The translations under genes were made by a program, and so were the position numbers. The notes beneath the pieces were generated by a model that was given only the letters and a program-made list of their open reading frames with translations, did not search any database and was not told where the DNA came from. A stretch of 64,000 nt of DNA from Stomorhina lunata (lineage: Eukaryota > Arthropoda > Insecta > Diptera > Rhiniidae): NCBI GenBank assembly GCA_933228675.1, contig OW121740.1:133036940-133100939 (forward strand), written 5' to 3'. Shown in pieces: positions 33,031-43,233 of the stretch (positions are counted from its first letter, which is position 1; each line of letters opens with the position of its first letter).

Positions 33031-35526
33031 TTAAACTACCACATTTTTATAATCCTTCAAAGCTTCCAAAACTGTATCCATATTCTTCGTACAACCGCTT
33101 AAACAAATTTCAGCGTAACGATTTAAGAAATGCATATAACTTTGTAACTCTTGTACCGAGCATTGTTTAAAATTATTGCTGCTTCCAATGTTGCTTATAT
33201 CGTTTACAATGCTTTTGAGATTTTTTATATCTTCCGGAGTGTTTTTGAGATGATTTAAAGATGAGCTTTTTACACGGTTATTTGCCAACTGTTTTTGTGC
33301 TGTACTCAAGCGTTCTTGTTCCTGTTCCATAGTTTGAACCATTTTATTTATGGAGATATTGGGCTCTTCCTGATTTTCTTGTTGCTTCTCGGAATGTTTT
33401 GGCAGTTGTCCAAAGTTATCTTCAAACAATTGATCCAAGGGTTCACTTTCATATTCTTGGCAATATGATTCGATACTCATCATTGCCTGGCTATTACGAG
33501 TCCTTGAGAGTTCTTTATTATCCAAGGCAGACAAATCATAATGATTGCTGCCGAAAGGTGAATAGGACATACGTCCACTTTCAATTTCTTGAAAACTATC
33601 ATCTGTATTTATGGATTCATCCAAATCACTGATCCTTACGGGTTTAGTGTGAGGCCAAGCAAATTTGTTGCGTCCTTCTAGGCCATTGCTATCGCCAGAT
33701 TGTAAACCCACCAGCATGCTGTATTGATTTTCAATTGAGAATTTGGCTGGTTGATGCCAAAATTCAGGAACATTAGAGAATTCTACCCGATCAACTCCAA
33801 AGCGTAAAATACCAGTTTCCTCTACAGTTTCCTTGAGGGCACGGAAAATTCGTTGTATCTTTTGTGAGGTTAAACGTTTGCCACTGAAAGGTATGACCAA
33901 ATCACCAGTAGAGAACCAATATTTTGAAAGATCCTTTGAAGCTGGAAGTGAAATGTTACCCATATCCATAGAACCATGAACCGAGAATTTATGATCATCA
34001 ATGCCAAAATGTAAATCTCTGGTATCACAACTGGTTTGACTGAAGATCTCATACAACAAACGCAATCTTTCGTCTTCAGTAAAATTAATTTCCAGGGCCA
34101 TTGAGAAATCTCCACAGTTAATCCAGAATATTGAAACTTTTTCAGTAGGCACTTTGAAGGAATGTTTAGGCATTTCTGCTAAGATTTTCTGTGCCGTTTG
34201 ACTATTGAAGGTTTCATGTGCTTCCAAAGGCTTATCTTCTTGAATTACTTGCATGACCAAAGAATTGCGTTTTGAGTCAACATCATAGATAGATTTGCGT
34301 CTATCTTTTCGAGGGACGGAGATAGGACTAAAAAGTTGTTGTTTTGTTGAACTGATGTTGGCAAATGAATGCAGCTCCTGAGTTTTGATGGGTGTGGAAA
34401 AGTCAAAATTATGTTTTGTTGAGGAAAGGGGTGAATTTGTGATTTCTGCTTTTTGTGTTGTTAGTGATAGCCTTTTTAGGGGACTATCGTTGTAAACGGT
34501 GGCTGTTTCGAAACCCTGATCTGTAAAGCTATCCAACATATTGATAGGGGTTCTTTGCATTGTTGATGTGTTGGCACAGATCATCGATGATCGTGGTGTG
34601 CTCAAAGGAGTTTCCATATCATTAACAGTCAAGATGTAGGCAGATTTGATTTTGCTTAGCGAGTTAACTTCCTTCATCAACGAATGATTCAATTCTTCAA
34701 AACTGGTCTCTTGTTGGTTAAACACTTCCTCTTCAGCTGGTTGTACAAACAACTTTTTATTCTTGAGGATAGTTCGATTTTGCTTGGTATCCGATTCTGA
34801 ATCTGTTGAGGTTATTTGATTTTTGGCATTTGGTGACTTACGGGTTAATTTCTTTTTGCGTAAAGATTTCGATGGTTGCGCAAACTCATTATTTTGCTGA
34901 ATATTCATGACTTTAGTTTTTTGGCCTTCGAGTTGAGACTCTTCACTGGAACTCTTCGGTAGAGATGATAAGCCTGTTTCACTTTCTTCAGTTTCACAGG
35001 TTTTGATAGATTCTAATTGCCTTCTGCGTGGCAAAGGTTTAGGTTTCAAATCATTTAGCTTAGCTTCTATTATTTCCACTTTAGCTTTAACTTCATGTTT
35101 GTTCTCATTGGATATTTCCTTTACACATTGGGTAAACAATTGAGCCTTGTCTTTGACGGACATTGTGGTAATAACATCTTCTTGTACTAAGCATGTTGGT
35201 TCATCTTCTTTGGTTAAGGTTTTAGTTCTAGGAGTGGGAGTTGGTGCTTTGGGCTTAGTAACATGAGTTCTGGGTAATGGTTCCGGTTTAACCAAGTTGT
35301 TTGTAGAATTCGGCTCGGAAGAATTTGTAGAATACTTGGCCACTTCTGCCTCACGTTTGGTGATTTGATTTATCTTAGAATCGAACATCGAGGCCATTTG
35401 CTTTACTTTAGATACCTTGGGTTTGGTGATATTCTTAGGAGCTTCGAATTTCATTTTCAATTCCTCAATGGAACGGCGTTTGTTAATAGGTGATTGTTGT
35501 TTCAAAACTTGATTATTTGACATCAT
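33031..35526 (-). CDS. Unrecognised 831-aa protein, intact right paralogue
   Basis: I do not recognise this family. It is a single uninterrupted exon from ATG 35526 to a stop at 33031. The N-terminal 170 residues are basic and proline-rich, with SPINKRRSIEELKMKFE, a KQMASMFDSKINQI helix, and PLPR/PTPRTK motifs that could bind SH3 domains (inference). Residues about 170-460 are Ser/Thr-rich and probably disordered. A compact segment at about 461-600 (FWINCGDFS, LRLLYEIFSQTS, DLHFGIDDHKFSVHGSM, TGILRFGVD) is nearly identical between paralogues and is the best candidate for a folded domain. The C-terminal 110 residues contain a predicted coiled coil (MVQTMEQEQERLSTAQKQLA) and a helical end. No signal peptide or membrane segment. 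The tight TATA promoter suggests regulated, perhaps stage-specific, expression. Confidence 0.85.
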   Translation of the reverse strand: MMSNNQVLKQQSPINKRRSIEELKMKFEAPKNITKPKVSKVKQMASMFDSKINQITKREAEVAKYSTNSSEPNSTNNLVKPEPLPRTHVTKPKAPTPTPRTKTLTKEDEPTCLVQEDVITTMSVKDKAQLFTQCVKEISNENKHEVKAKVEIIEAKLNDLKPKPLPRRRQLESIKTCETEESETGLSSLPKSSSEESQLEGQKTKVMNIQQNNEFAQPSKSLRKKKLTRKSPNAKNQITSTDSESDTKQNRTILKNKKLFVQPAEEEVFNQQETSFEELNHSLMKEVNSLSKIKSAYILTVNDMETPLSTPRSSMICANTSTMQRTPINMLDSFTDQGFETATVYNDSPLKRLSLTTQKAEITNSPLSSTKHNFDFSTPIKTQELHSFANISSTKQQLFSPISVPRKDRRKSIYDVDSKRNSLVMQVIQEDKPLEAHETFNSQTAQKILAEMPKHSFKVPTEKVSIFWINCGDFSMALEINFTEDERLRLLYEIFSQTSCDTRDLHFGIDDHKFSVHGSMDMGNISLPASKDLSKYWFSTGDLVIPFSGKRLTSQKIQRIFRALKETVEETGILRFGVDRVEFSNVPEFWHQPAKFSIENQYSMLVGLQSGDSNGLEGRNKFAWPHTKPVRISDLDESINTDDSFQEIESGRMSYSPFGSNHYDLSALDNKELSRTRNSQAMMSIESYCQEYESEPLDQLFEDNFGQLPKHSEKQQENQEEPNISINKMVQTMEQEQERLSTAQKQLANNRVKSSSLNHLKNTPEDIKNLKSIVNDISNIGSSNNFKQCSVQELQSYMHFLNRYAEICLSGCTKNMDTVLEALKDYKNVVV

Positions 35527-35621
35527 GATGATAAGATTTTAAGTTAAGGTTTAATAAAAAACTTTTTTAAATTGCTATGTTTCTAAAAGCGAGGTTAACG
35601 TTAGACGTAACAGTTTAGAAC

Positions 35622-35655
35622 TGATACTTGTTTCAAACTTCTTTGTTCTTATATA
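35622..35655 (-). promoter_or_regulatory. Core promoter of right paralogue (TATA + Inr)
   Basis: TATATAAG on the minus strand begins at 35655 and the initiator TCAGTT has its A at 35622, 33 nt apart, as in the left copy. AAGTATCAGTTCTAAACTG around the start site is shared by both genes. Confidence 0.75.
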
Positions 35656-35659
35656 GCAA

Positions 35660-36140
35660 ATTAATACTCTTTTGACAGGTAGGTAGGCTAAATAGATTTC
35701 TATAATCCTTTCTTGGTATTCGGAATAACCAATTGTCCTTAAGTTGTAGTAACAGTTATTAAAGGACATGTTTGCCTATAGGTTGTTTAAGGGATTAATT
35801 TGGTAATTAGAGTGCGCGTGTGAGTATTTCACAAGAATTTTATTTTTTTCAGGTACGCAAATGCAATATGATTTAGGAATTTTGTCCTTAATTATAGTTA
35901 ATAGAACACGTGCAATTTACTTCATCTTAACAGCCTTTTTTTCAATTCCTTGAATCCCACTCTGAAACTGAAGCAAGACAAAAACCCATTGTGTTAAGTA
36001 TCAAAACATATTTGTTTCCAATATGCCGCTTTTAAGAAAGATAATAAGATTAAAAAAAATTGAAATAAAAAACTTTCCTAAATTACTCCTCAATCTTACA
36101 AATCTGATTCACTTAAAGTTTATTGCAAATTTAAAACAAA
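35660..36140. other. Upstream of right paralogue
   Basis: 35700-35900 shares scattered words with 28620-28850. Nothing is recognised from 35900 to 36140. Confidence 0.4.
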
Positions 36141-37510
36141 CAAAAACAAGTAAAAAGTGCTATAGTCGGTCATAGAGTTTCAAAAAACCGTGAAAATGAG
36201 AAACCGCGGTTTCGGTTTTAAGATACCCAAAACCGGCTAGTTTCGGTTATGATTTTGATTTAAATTTGTAGTAAAATTTAGATAATTTTATTAAAACAAA
36301 GTATAAGGTATATTTATTAAGGCTCATATTTATAATTTAACACTAAAATTAATTCAGGTTTTTTAAATATGAGGGATTTCTTAAATAAGTCTTGCTTCTT
36401 TTAGATAAACTGCAGAGCCCCTTTAGCTTGTATAATATTTGCATCCGAGCGACAAATTGCTTCAAGTCATTTTTACGAACGAGTCTTGTTTCTTTTAGAT
36501 AAACTGCAGAGCCCCTTTAGCTTGTATAATATTTGCATCCGAGCGACAAATTGCTTCAAGTCATTTTTACGAACAGCAACGAATCTTTAAAAGAAATTTT
36601 AATTCAAAGTCGATAGAAGCATATCTAAGGTCGACAGCTTTTCTTAACTTTCATGAATGCTTTCTTTTAGAAGCAGAAATCTAAGGGTAAACTTAACTCA
36701 CGATTTTGATGCTTTTTAACGCTTGTTTGTAAAATTTTATTACAAACTGACGAATTATTGAAATACCGAACAGTTTTTCTTTCAGTCTCTAGATTCAAAT
36801 TAAGAGTGGCAATCGGTTTTAAATGATTCAAAGTTTCATCGCCGCCATCTTCAAAATTGTCTTCGATTTCTTCGGTTTCAAATTCTTTTACATCTGGATT
36901 TATAAGAAATTTTTCATAAAAACATCAGTAGTGTTTGATTTTCAGATCAAAATTTGATATTGACTGCTGCTCCATCTACAGTACATGCTACGATGTTTGT
37001 GTCAAGTGAAATATAAAACTCCATTAGCTTTTGTCTAATGATTTCTTGCGTTTGGAATTACACGTTCAAAAAATACGGTTGAGTCCCAGGTTATAAAATA
37101 TACCGTCATAAACCGTCTTCTTCTGTTTTTTTTTCATTCTTCTGCTTCATTTCACAGAAAAATTACGTCCAAATTTATGATAATCTAATGTTATTTCTGA
37201 ATAATACCAACAGAAAATTATGAAAAATAAATAGCTAAAACCGCAGTTTTTTCTACGGTATCCGGTTTTGAGGCATAAAAAACCGAGGTTTCGGTTAAAA
37301 CCGAACTGCAAACCCTAGTCGGTCAAGCCACACCATACGATACCCTTCACCACTAAGGTCAAAGGTGTTTTTTTCCTGTATAAAGGCAAATATTTGCTAA
37401 ATTTTGCCATCGAACAAACATTTTCTCAAAAGTTATATATTTAAGCTGTTTCAGTCTTGTGGGAACCGGTCCACATATGACCATAACTTTCATATAAAAA
37501 CTACTCCTGG
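36141..37510 (-). repeat. Dispersed repeat D1, copy d, split by a hAT element
   Basis: The left piece (CAAGTAAAAAGTGCTATAGT, 36147-36171) and right piece (from 37317, AGTCGGTCAAGCC ... GATACCCTTCACCACTAAGG) are the reverse of the right end of the 56865-57282 copy. They were separated by the insertion at 36172-37316. Confidence 0.8.
36172..37316 (-). mobile_element. hAT-superfamily relic with 8-bp target duplication
   Basis: It is flanked by AGTCGGTC on both sides (36164-36171 and 37317-37324). The ends are imperfectly inverted (AGAGTTTCA against AGGGTTTGCA). The minus strand contains EAICRSDANIIQAKGALQFI, which resembles the conserved C-terminal part of hAT transposases (pattern CRRDANLL.ADAAL.F). 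An internal 94-bp tandem duplication (36389-36482 and 36483-36576) duplicates that very segment. Stops and frameshifts show it is dead. AACCG/CGGTTT-rich subterminal motifs lie at both ends. Confidence 0.8.
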
Positions 37511-37815
37511 AAACCACTAAAATACCACAAACGCCAGTCAAAAGCTATTCAATAATAAACTATGACAGCTATAGCATAAATAAGCTCTATATAAATACAA
37601 GCCAGTGTATACAATTTCGCTACAATCATTTAATTTAAATACAATTTCTAATTGGGGACGCTCAAAAAGGCTCGATTTTAATGTCTGGAAGACCCAATAA
37701 TACACAACTAACACATGTTCATGTTCTTCTTTTGTTATAGCAGGAAACCAAGACAACAACTGCATCCCATTTACATCCTATGTATGCCTAACATCTCGCA
37801 ATAGAGTTCGATATA
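37511..37815. other. No feature recognised
   Basis: Short unassigned stretch between D1 copy d and LINE fragments. No coding signal. Confidence 0.35.
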
Positions 37816-37866
37816 AAAGGATGATTGAGGCCCTATGTTCCACTGGGAGTCAAGGATAACAAAGGA
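37816..37866 (+). mobile_element. LINE-A tail, plus orientation, with extra 5' bases
   Basis: AAAAGGATGATTGAGGCCCT matches the sequence before and into the tail of the 32.1-kb LINE but in the opposite orientation. This is a longer LINE-A 3' end, not a tail-only insertion. It abuts a minus-strand LINE-A piece. Confidence 0.75.
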
Positions 37867-37879
37867 AGAGGCATACATC

Positions 37880-38155
37880 ATTAAATGAATAGTTTGCTGC
37901 TTGTAACAACGCATCAATCGACCTTTTCCACGTTATAGCAGATGCAGCAACACGACGGCCGCTTCCTTGTGGATTCCAACGAAGTGCTTGTCGAGCAATG
38001 TTGGTATTTGGCCTTCGAAGTGTGTGGCCTATTCACTGCCATTTCCGTTGATATACCTCTACAGACTAAGGAATTGCCGCAAGCATTTGTTTGCAAAGGT
38101 TTGCAGGCGCTTATCGATGGCATTTGTGCGTTTCCATGTTTTGCAGCCGTAATTC
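37880..38155 (-). mobile_element. LINE-A 3' coding fragment
   Basis: Nucleotide match to 32140-32500 with an internal deletion after the TTTCCGTTGA block. The C-terminal RTE-like region is frameshifted. Its own tail is absent, replaced by the inverted tail at 37816-37866. Confidence 0.75.
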
Positions 38156-38159
38156 AAGA

Positions 38160-38690
38160 CTTGACATTCATATTGAGGAATCAGAAGCTGTAGATATTCT
38201 AAGCATGAGAATTCAGTCTGATGTCCGTTGGACTTACAACATTTTTTAAGTATAGAAAGAAGCATTTAAGTGCCTCGGCTTTTTAAAGCGGTCTAAAAGA
38301 CATTTCACTCCATCTGATCTCCTTACTATTTATACGACTTATATCCGACCGAAAATGAAATAAAAGTCTAATGTATGGGCCGGAGCTTCAAAGTATATTT
38401 TGCAACTTCTCGACCGTGTACATGAAAGGGCGAAGATGCTTATAGGTGACAGTAGGGTATCCAACTTTATTGATTTATTGGAGCATCGTCGTAATGTATT
38501 GTGTATCTTACTGTTCTATCGCTACTACAATGGTATGTGTTCTGAAGATATCAGGAACCTAGTTCCTGAAGAAAGTGTATAGTAGATCGCACAACGCATT
38601 ACAGAGAAAATTCGTTCTTTAGCTGAACAGTTCGTATGTGGAATAAACTTAACGCAGAAGTCTTACCATTCATATATGATGTAGAAAAAT
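38160..38690 (+). mobile_element. LINE-C 3' fragment (jockey/CR1-like)
   Basis: Plus-strand frames read FLKRSKRHFTPSDLLTIYTT, VWAGASKYILQLLDRVHERA and KMLIGDSRVSNFIDLLEHRR then LFYRYYNGMCSEDIRNLVP, the thumb region of a non-LTR reverse transcriptase. One in-frame stop lies near KMK*K. Paralogous to 30.54-31.6 kb on the other strand. Confidence 0.8.
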
Positions 38691-39918
38691 TCAAGTCAAA
38701 TGTCCACAAAAACTACTCCCACTATCCTACTTCCCATAACCTGGGAAGTATGAGTAGGGATGAGTATGAAGCATGAGTAGGAGTCATCCCCTTAGTGTTG
38801 GCCCAAGTTAAAAAAAAACTAGCGTAAAAAATTTGGTCGAATTTGGTCACTTTTGAATAAACTCCTGTAGATATGTGAGATATGTTTCTAATTTTAACAC
38901 AATTAATGACGGGTATATAAGATTCGGCACAGCCAAATATAACGTTTTTACATATTTTCTCTTTACTTTTGAATAATAAAACTAACAGTCGGACTGGCAT
39001 CATTAAAATATCAATCATGACTATGAAAACTACTAAAAGCTCTTTAATAACTCCAAAGGAAATAACTATATTTTCCCCATAAACAACTATAAAAAATGTT
39101 CATATTTATTTTCTTTTCCCAAACATCTTAAAACTTAATTATGTTCATTTGTTTGTTTCTTGATGTTTATTTAAGGAAAACTTTTCATGTTAAATTTGTT
39201 GAGGAAAAAAGTAGCAAAAACTGACAAATAAATACCACAAAAACCATCAACACCAAAGAACTTTTTTAAAGACAACATTCGCACCCCAATAATAAATATG
39301 AACCTAAGACGTCTGACTTTTCCTGCCACTTTTGGTGTAGTTCAACTACTGCTTACTCCACTTTTTTAAGTCAAAAAATTGGTTGGACGTTTTGTTTAAG
39401 TTTGTTTGAAATACACACGTAATACCGAGTTACTGAAATAGTGTAATAACTCAAAAACTGGGATAAAATAGCTTTAAAATCTTACATTTATTTGCAAGGC
39501 ATTTGAAAAAGTCAAATTTTGTCTTATGTCATTGTTTATATAAACTAGCGATATCTATGCGACGTAATTATGTGTGATTCTCCTTTTGCATAAGACCGGG
39601 AATGAAAAGTATCTTCCAAAGTTATAAAATACAATTTCGTTGACATTGTCAACTTGACTTTTCGCAATAGCAAAAATAACTTACAAAAACTTTTATAAAT
39701 CCAACAAATTGTTCATTTTTGCTACTATTTTTGTTGTTGTTGTTGTAACAAAAAGCTTTAAATTTCATTTTGTGAGAAAAGTTTGTTTTATATAAATTTT
39801 TTGTTTCCTTCCTGTAGCGTTTACTACTGTTTAAATGGTCAGTGTTTAAAAGAATGCAATTTTGAAAGTTTGAAAATTTTAATATGGTAAACGATAAATG
39901 TAACAAAGTAGACTATCT
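38691..39918. other. No gene; short repeat end near 38.9 kb
   Basis: GGGTATATAAGATTCGGCAC followed by AGCCAAATATA at about 38914-38944 resembles the ends of dispersed fly repeats. Otherwise unassigned AT-rich sequence. Confidence 0.35.
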
Positions 39919-39963
39919 GAGGCCCTATGCTCCACTGGGAGTCAAGGATAACAGAAGAGAAGA
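39919..39963 (+). mobile_element. Tail-only LINE insertion 1 (45 bp)
   Basis: It consists only of the LINE-A tail beginning GAGGCCCTATGCTCC and ending in a GAAGA-rich run. It is flanked by the direct repeat AGACTATCT (39910-39918 and 39964-39972), a 9-bp target-site duplication, so this is a real retroposition event. Confidence 0.85.
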
Positions 39964-40149
39964 AGACTATCTAAGTAGGCTAAAATCTACGTTAGATAGT
40001 CTAGGTCTCGTAAGAAATGTGATTCTAGAGTTAGTTGCCAAAAATATTATTTTGAATCCTCCTCGTTACCACAGCTTCTACAAAAGAACAGCTCCTATCA
40101 TAAAGTCAAAGCCGAACCCTACTTTAGAATTCCATGCGCTTCGATCTTG

Positions 40150-42341
40150 TATATATATTCTTCAATTTTGTAGTTTATTGTAGATTTTCTTCTACTTGGA
40201 CTTTCCATCAAAGTTTCGGACGTCCTTTTCTACGAGTTTATTCGGGAACATTTTCGAACACTTTTCTTGCTGGGGTATTTTCATCCATACAAACAACATG
40301 TCCTAGCCAACGCAGCCGCTGCTGTTTAATGCCATTTACTATGCCTAGTTAGCGCATAGCTCATACAGCTCATGGTTCATTCGATGACGATATTCATTAT
40401 TGACGCAGACTGGTACAACAATTATTCTTAGAATCTTCCTCTCAAAAACTTCAAGAATAGCTTCATCCGCCTGTGAAAATGCGCATGTTTCAGTACCATA
40501 TAATAAAACGGGTAGTATAGGCGTTTTATAGAGCGTGATTTTAGTTCTTACAGAAAGAGCTTTATTTCTTAGTTGCCTGCTTAGGCCAAAATAGCATCGG
40601 TTAGCAATTATGATTCTACGTTTGATTTCAAAACGTATGTCGTTATTTATGTTGACTGCGATATCAAGGTAAATAAATTATTTTCATTCAACCTCGAAGC
40701 TATGTGGAATGTCTGCTTGTAGAAACCATCAGTTTTCTTTTTGATTCATTGACAACTAGACCCATTTTCGTTAATTTTTTTTTCAATACTTGAAAAGATG
40801 GCAGTTACCTCGTGGAATGTGTGTTCCAGGATGTCAAAATCATCGGCAATCTGTTAAAATTGTTGCAGTTGTGTTAATTACAGTATCTTGCAAGATTTTC
40901 TTTAACACAATATTAAAGAGATCGCATGATAAACTATTGCCTTGACTGAATTACCGTTTTTTTTGTCAAATTTTTTTTAAACTTCTTTTTTCTTTTTATC
41001 TTTACTATTCGTCCTTTCAGAAAAAGTATATCACAATTCTATTCATAAATTATAAACTCATCGCCTTCGACCTTAGAAAGCTCTGCTGGCAAACAATCGG
41101 CACCCGTAGCTTTTTTCTCACATTTGATACCAGAAATTCGCAAAAGTTTACCGTTTCCATAGTTTCAGCACGGTTTCTGTATCTGCCACCAGGCTTCCTT
41201 GTCCGTCCTTACAGAAGAAGATACAATTGCCAAAACTATCCATTTAGTGTTTGAATTTTTGGTAGAATTTACGCACTTCATTCCGATTTTTTTACATCTC
41301 AATTTCTTGAAACACAAGTCATTTTATTTCCTTTGGAATAGGCATTTTTCAAAGTAGAGTAGCACTATAGGCTGCATTTTTCTCAGCAGTGACATTGGGG
41401 CACTCCTCGTCATACCAAGAACTTTTAGAAAGTGTTAGATTTTTCTCAGCAGTGTCATTGAGACACTTTTCGTCATACCAAGAACTTTAAGGAAGGGTTT
41501 TGGAACCCCGATACAGATTTTTGCAGCATTCTTTATGGAGTTGGCAATATGTTGCAATAGCGTGCAGATGTCCTTGGAAACAGAAATATTTCCTCTGGGT
41601 AATTGAGCTGTTCGTTACGAGTAATCGGTGGTAATTTGATTACTCAATTAATTTGCCCTTCTGTCTGTATATTCTGCGACATACTCAGATGTTTTCTTAC
41701 CTTAGCTGCAACGAGGTAATGATCGGAGTTTATATTGGCTCCTCGAATTGTACGCCATCCAATACTCTTAATGAGTTTCCTTTCGTCAACTAAAATATGG
41801 TCTATCAAAATTTTTGTAATTTGATCGGCAGACATTCATGTCGCTTTGTGGATTTCAAGGTGGTAACCTGTTGCTGCTCACTACTAAATTGTGTGCAGAT
41901 GCAAAGGAGATTAACCTCATACAATTGTCGGATGTAACGTTCCGGAGACTGAATTTACCAACAGTGGACTCAAAGCAACTTTCCTATCCAATTTTTGTGT
42001 TAAAATCACCCAGTATAATTTTGATGTCATGACTTGGGGCAGTTATCGTACATTTCCTCTAGTTGATCATAAAAGGCTTCTTTTATATCATAATCTTTCT
42101 CCTTTGTGGAAGAGTGTGCACAAATTAGGCTCCGATGGAAGAACTTTGCTTTGACAAGTATTGTCATATTTTTCGTTTATCGGGGGTGAACACGGTGAAC
42201 CTTATTCTGTCTCTGTTATCCTTGACTCCCAGTGCAGCATAGGGCCTCAACCTTATGTTGATCATGAACCCGCAAGCAAATTTATGCCTTCTCTCATGGC
42301 AGCTGTAATACAGGTCACTTTTTGGTGTCTTGGCGGCGCAG
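40150..42341 (-). mobile_element. LINE-B, endonuclease to RT C-terminus, decayed
   Basis: Read right to left on the minus strand: RRHKFACGFMI (endonuclease start), DIKIILGDFN-like, ILIDHILVDERK and RGANINSDHYLVAAKVR (endonuclease end), CEKKATGADCLPAELSK and ADDFDILEH (reverse transcriptase, catalytic ADD kept), and CMDENTPARKVFENVPE (C-terminus). Order and spacing fit an RTE/craniofacial-development-2-like LINE, a family different from LINE-A. Many stops and frameshifts. A 43-bp LINE-A tail is inserted at 42206-42248, and the 5' end is cut at the boundary with repeat E. Confidence 0.82.
42206..42248 (-). mobile_element. Tail-only LINE insertion 2 (43 bp), nested in LINE-B
   Basis: The minus strand reads GAGGCCCTATGCTGCACTGG and continues to ACAGAGACAGA. 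The 8-bp direct repeat AACCTTAT (plus strand) is at 42198-42205 and 42249-42256. Removing insert and one repeat restores LINE-B (FMINIR then FTVFTPDKRKI). Confidence 0.85.
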
Positions 42342-43233
42342 CACTGTGGTATTTCTTCATACATCGAAGTGCAAAAATAGAAGTTTTGCATTCTTGTTCA
42401 GTTTTATATAGACAAGAAAAATTAAAAAAAATTTCCAATTCTGTCGACTTCTTGGAGTACCAGCCTTGGACCCCCATTTTTCACCAATTTTTCTTTTCAA
42501 CAGAATTTGATGAAATTTAACACAAGTCTATTAATAAATTCAAAAAAGAGTTATACTAAATTTGGTTGTGATCTCTTGAGACTTTCAGGTACCTGCCTAA
42601 AACCCCCATTTTGGTTAAAATCAGTCTTCTCCTTGGAGTACCTGCTTTAGACCCCATGTTTCTTCTCAATGTAAGCCGAAATTCTCAACAGATTATGATT
42701 AAAAAGTTACGCCTAAACGACTGCAACACTTTTTGCTTAAATTATGTGTAACAATTTATTTGACTTTTTTCATAAAATTTTGAACTGTGTTCTACTATCG
42801 GTAAATTTCGCTCGATCTAAGGAAGAGACTTTCACCTTTCACAAGGTTATAGTGAAAGCAAAGAGCAAAACTGCGCCAGCTTAGTTTTTGTCCAAAGAAA
42901 AATGAAAACACTGAATTTTGTAGAAATTTTTTGATTTCCTGATATCTCCTTAACTATATACCAGATTAAGTTATTTTCTTCTACAGAATAAAACTAAGGT
43001 TCTGTATCTTAAATAAAACGACATCAAGATTAAAGCTATAAAACTATATAAGATGCATGAGCTACTTAGTTTGATTCAAAACTTTATCACTTTTCGTTTT
43101 AGAACATTAAGCACATTTCAATATATCACTTTTTCTTGAAAACAATTATTGATCCCTTATATCTGGACTTTTCTTAATAGAACTGAATCATTAGATTTTT
43201 TAAAAGCGGTGGTCAAAAAAGGTTTTTTTTTTA
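42342..43233 (+). repeat. Repeat E, copy 1 (uninterrupted, right end missing)
   Basis: It begins CACTGTGGTATTTCTTC and aligns with 57732-60946 over its whole length, sharing CATCGAAGTGCAAAAA, GACCCCCATTTTTCACC and AGATTAAGTTATTTTCTTCT. It provides the empty site for the Tigger insertion (AACTATATACCAGATTAAG near 42953). No open frame of note. Confidence 0.75.
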
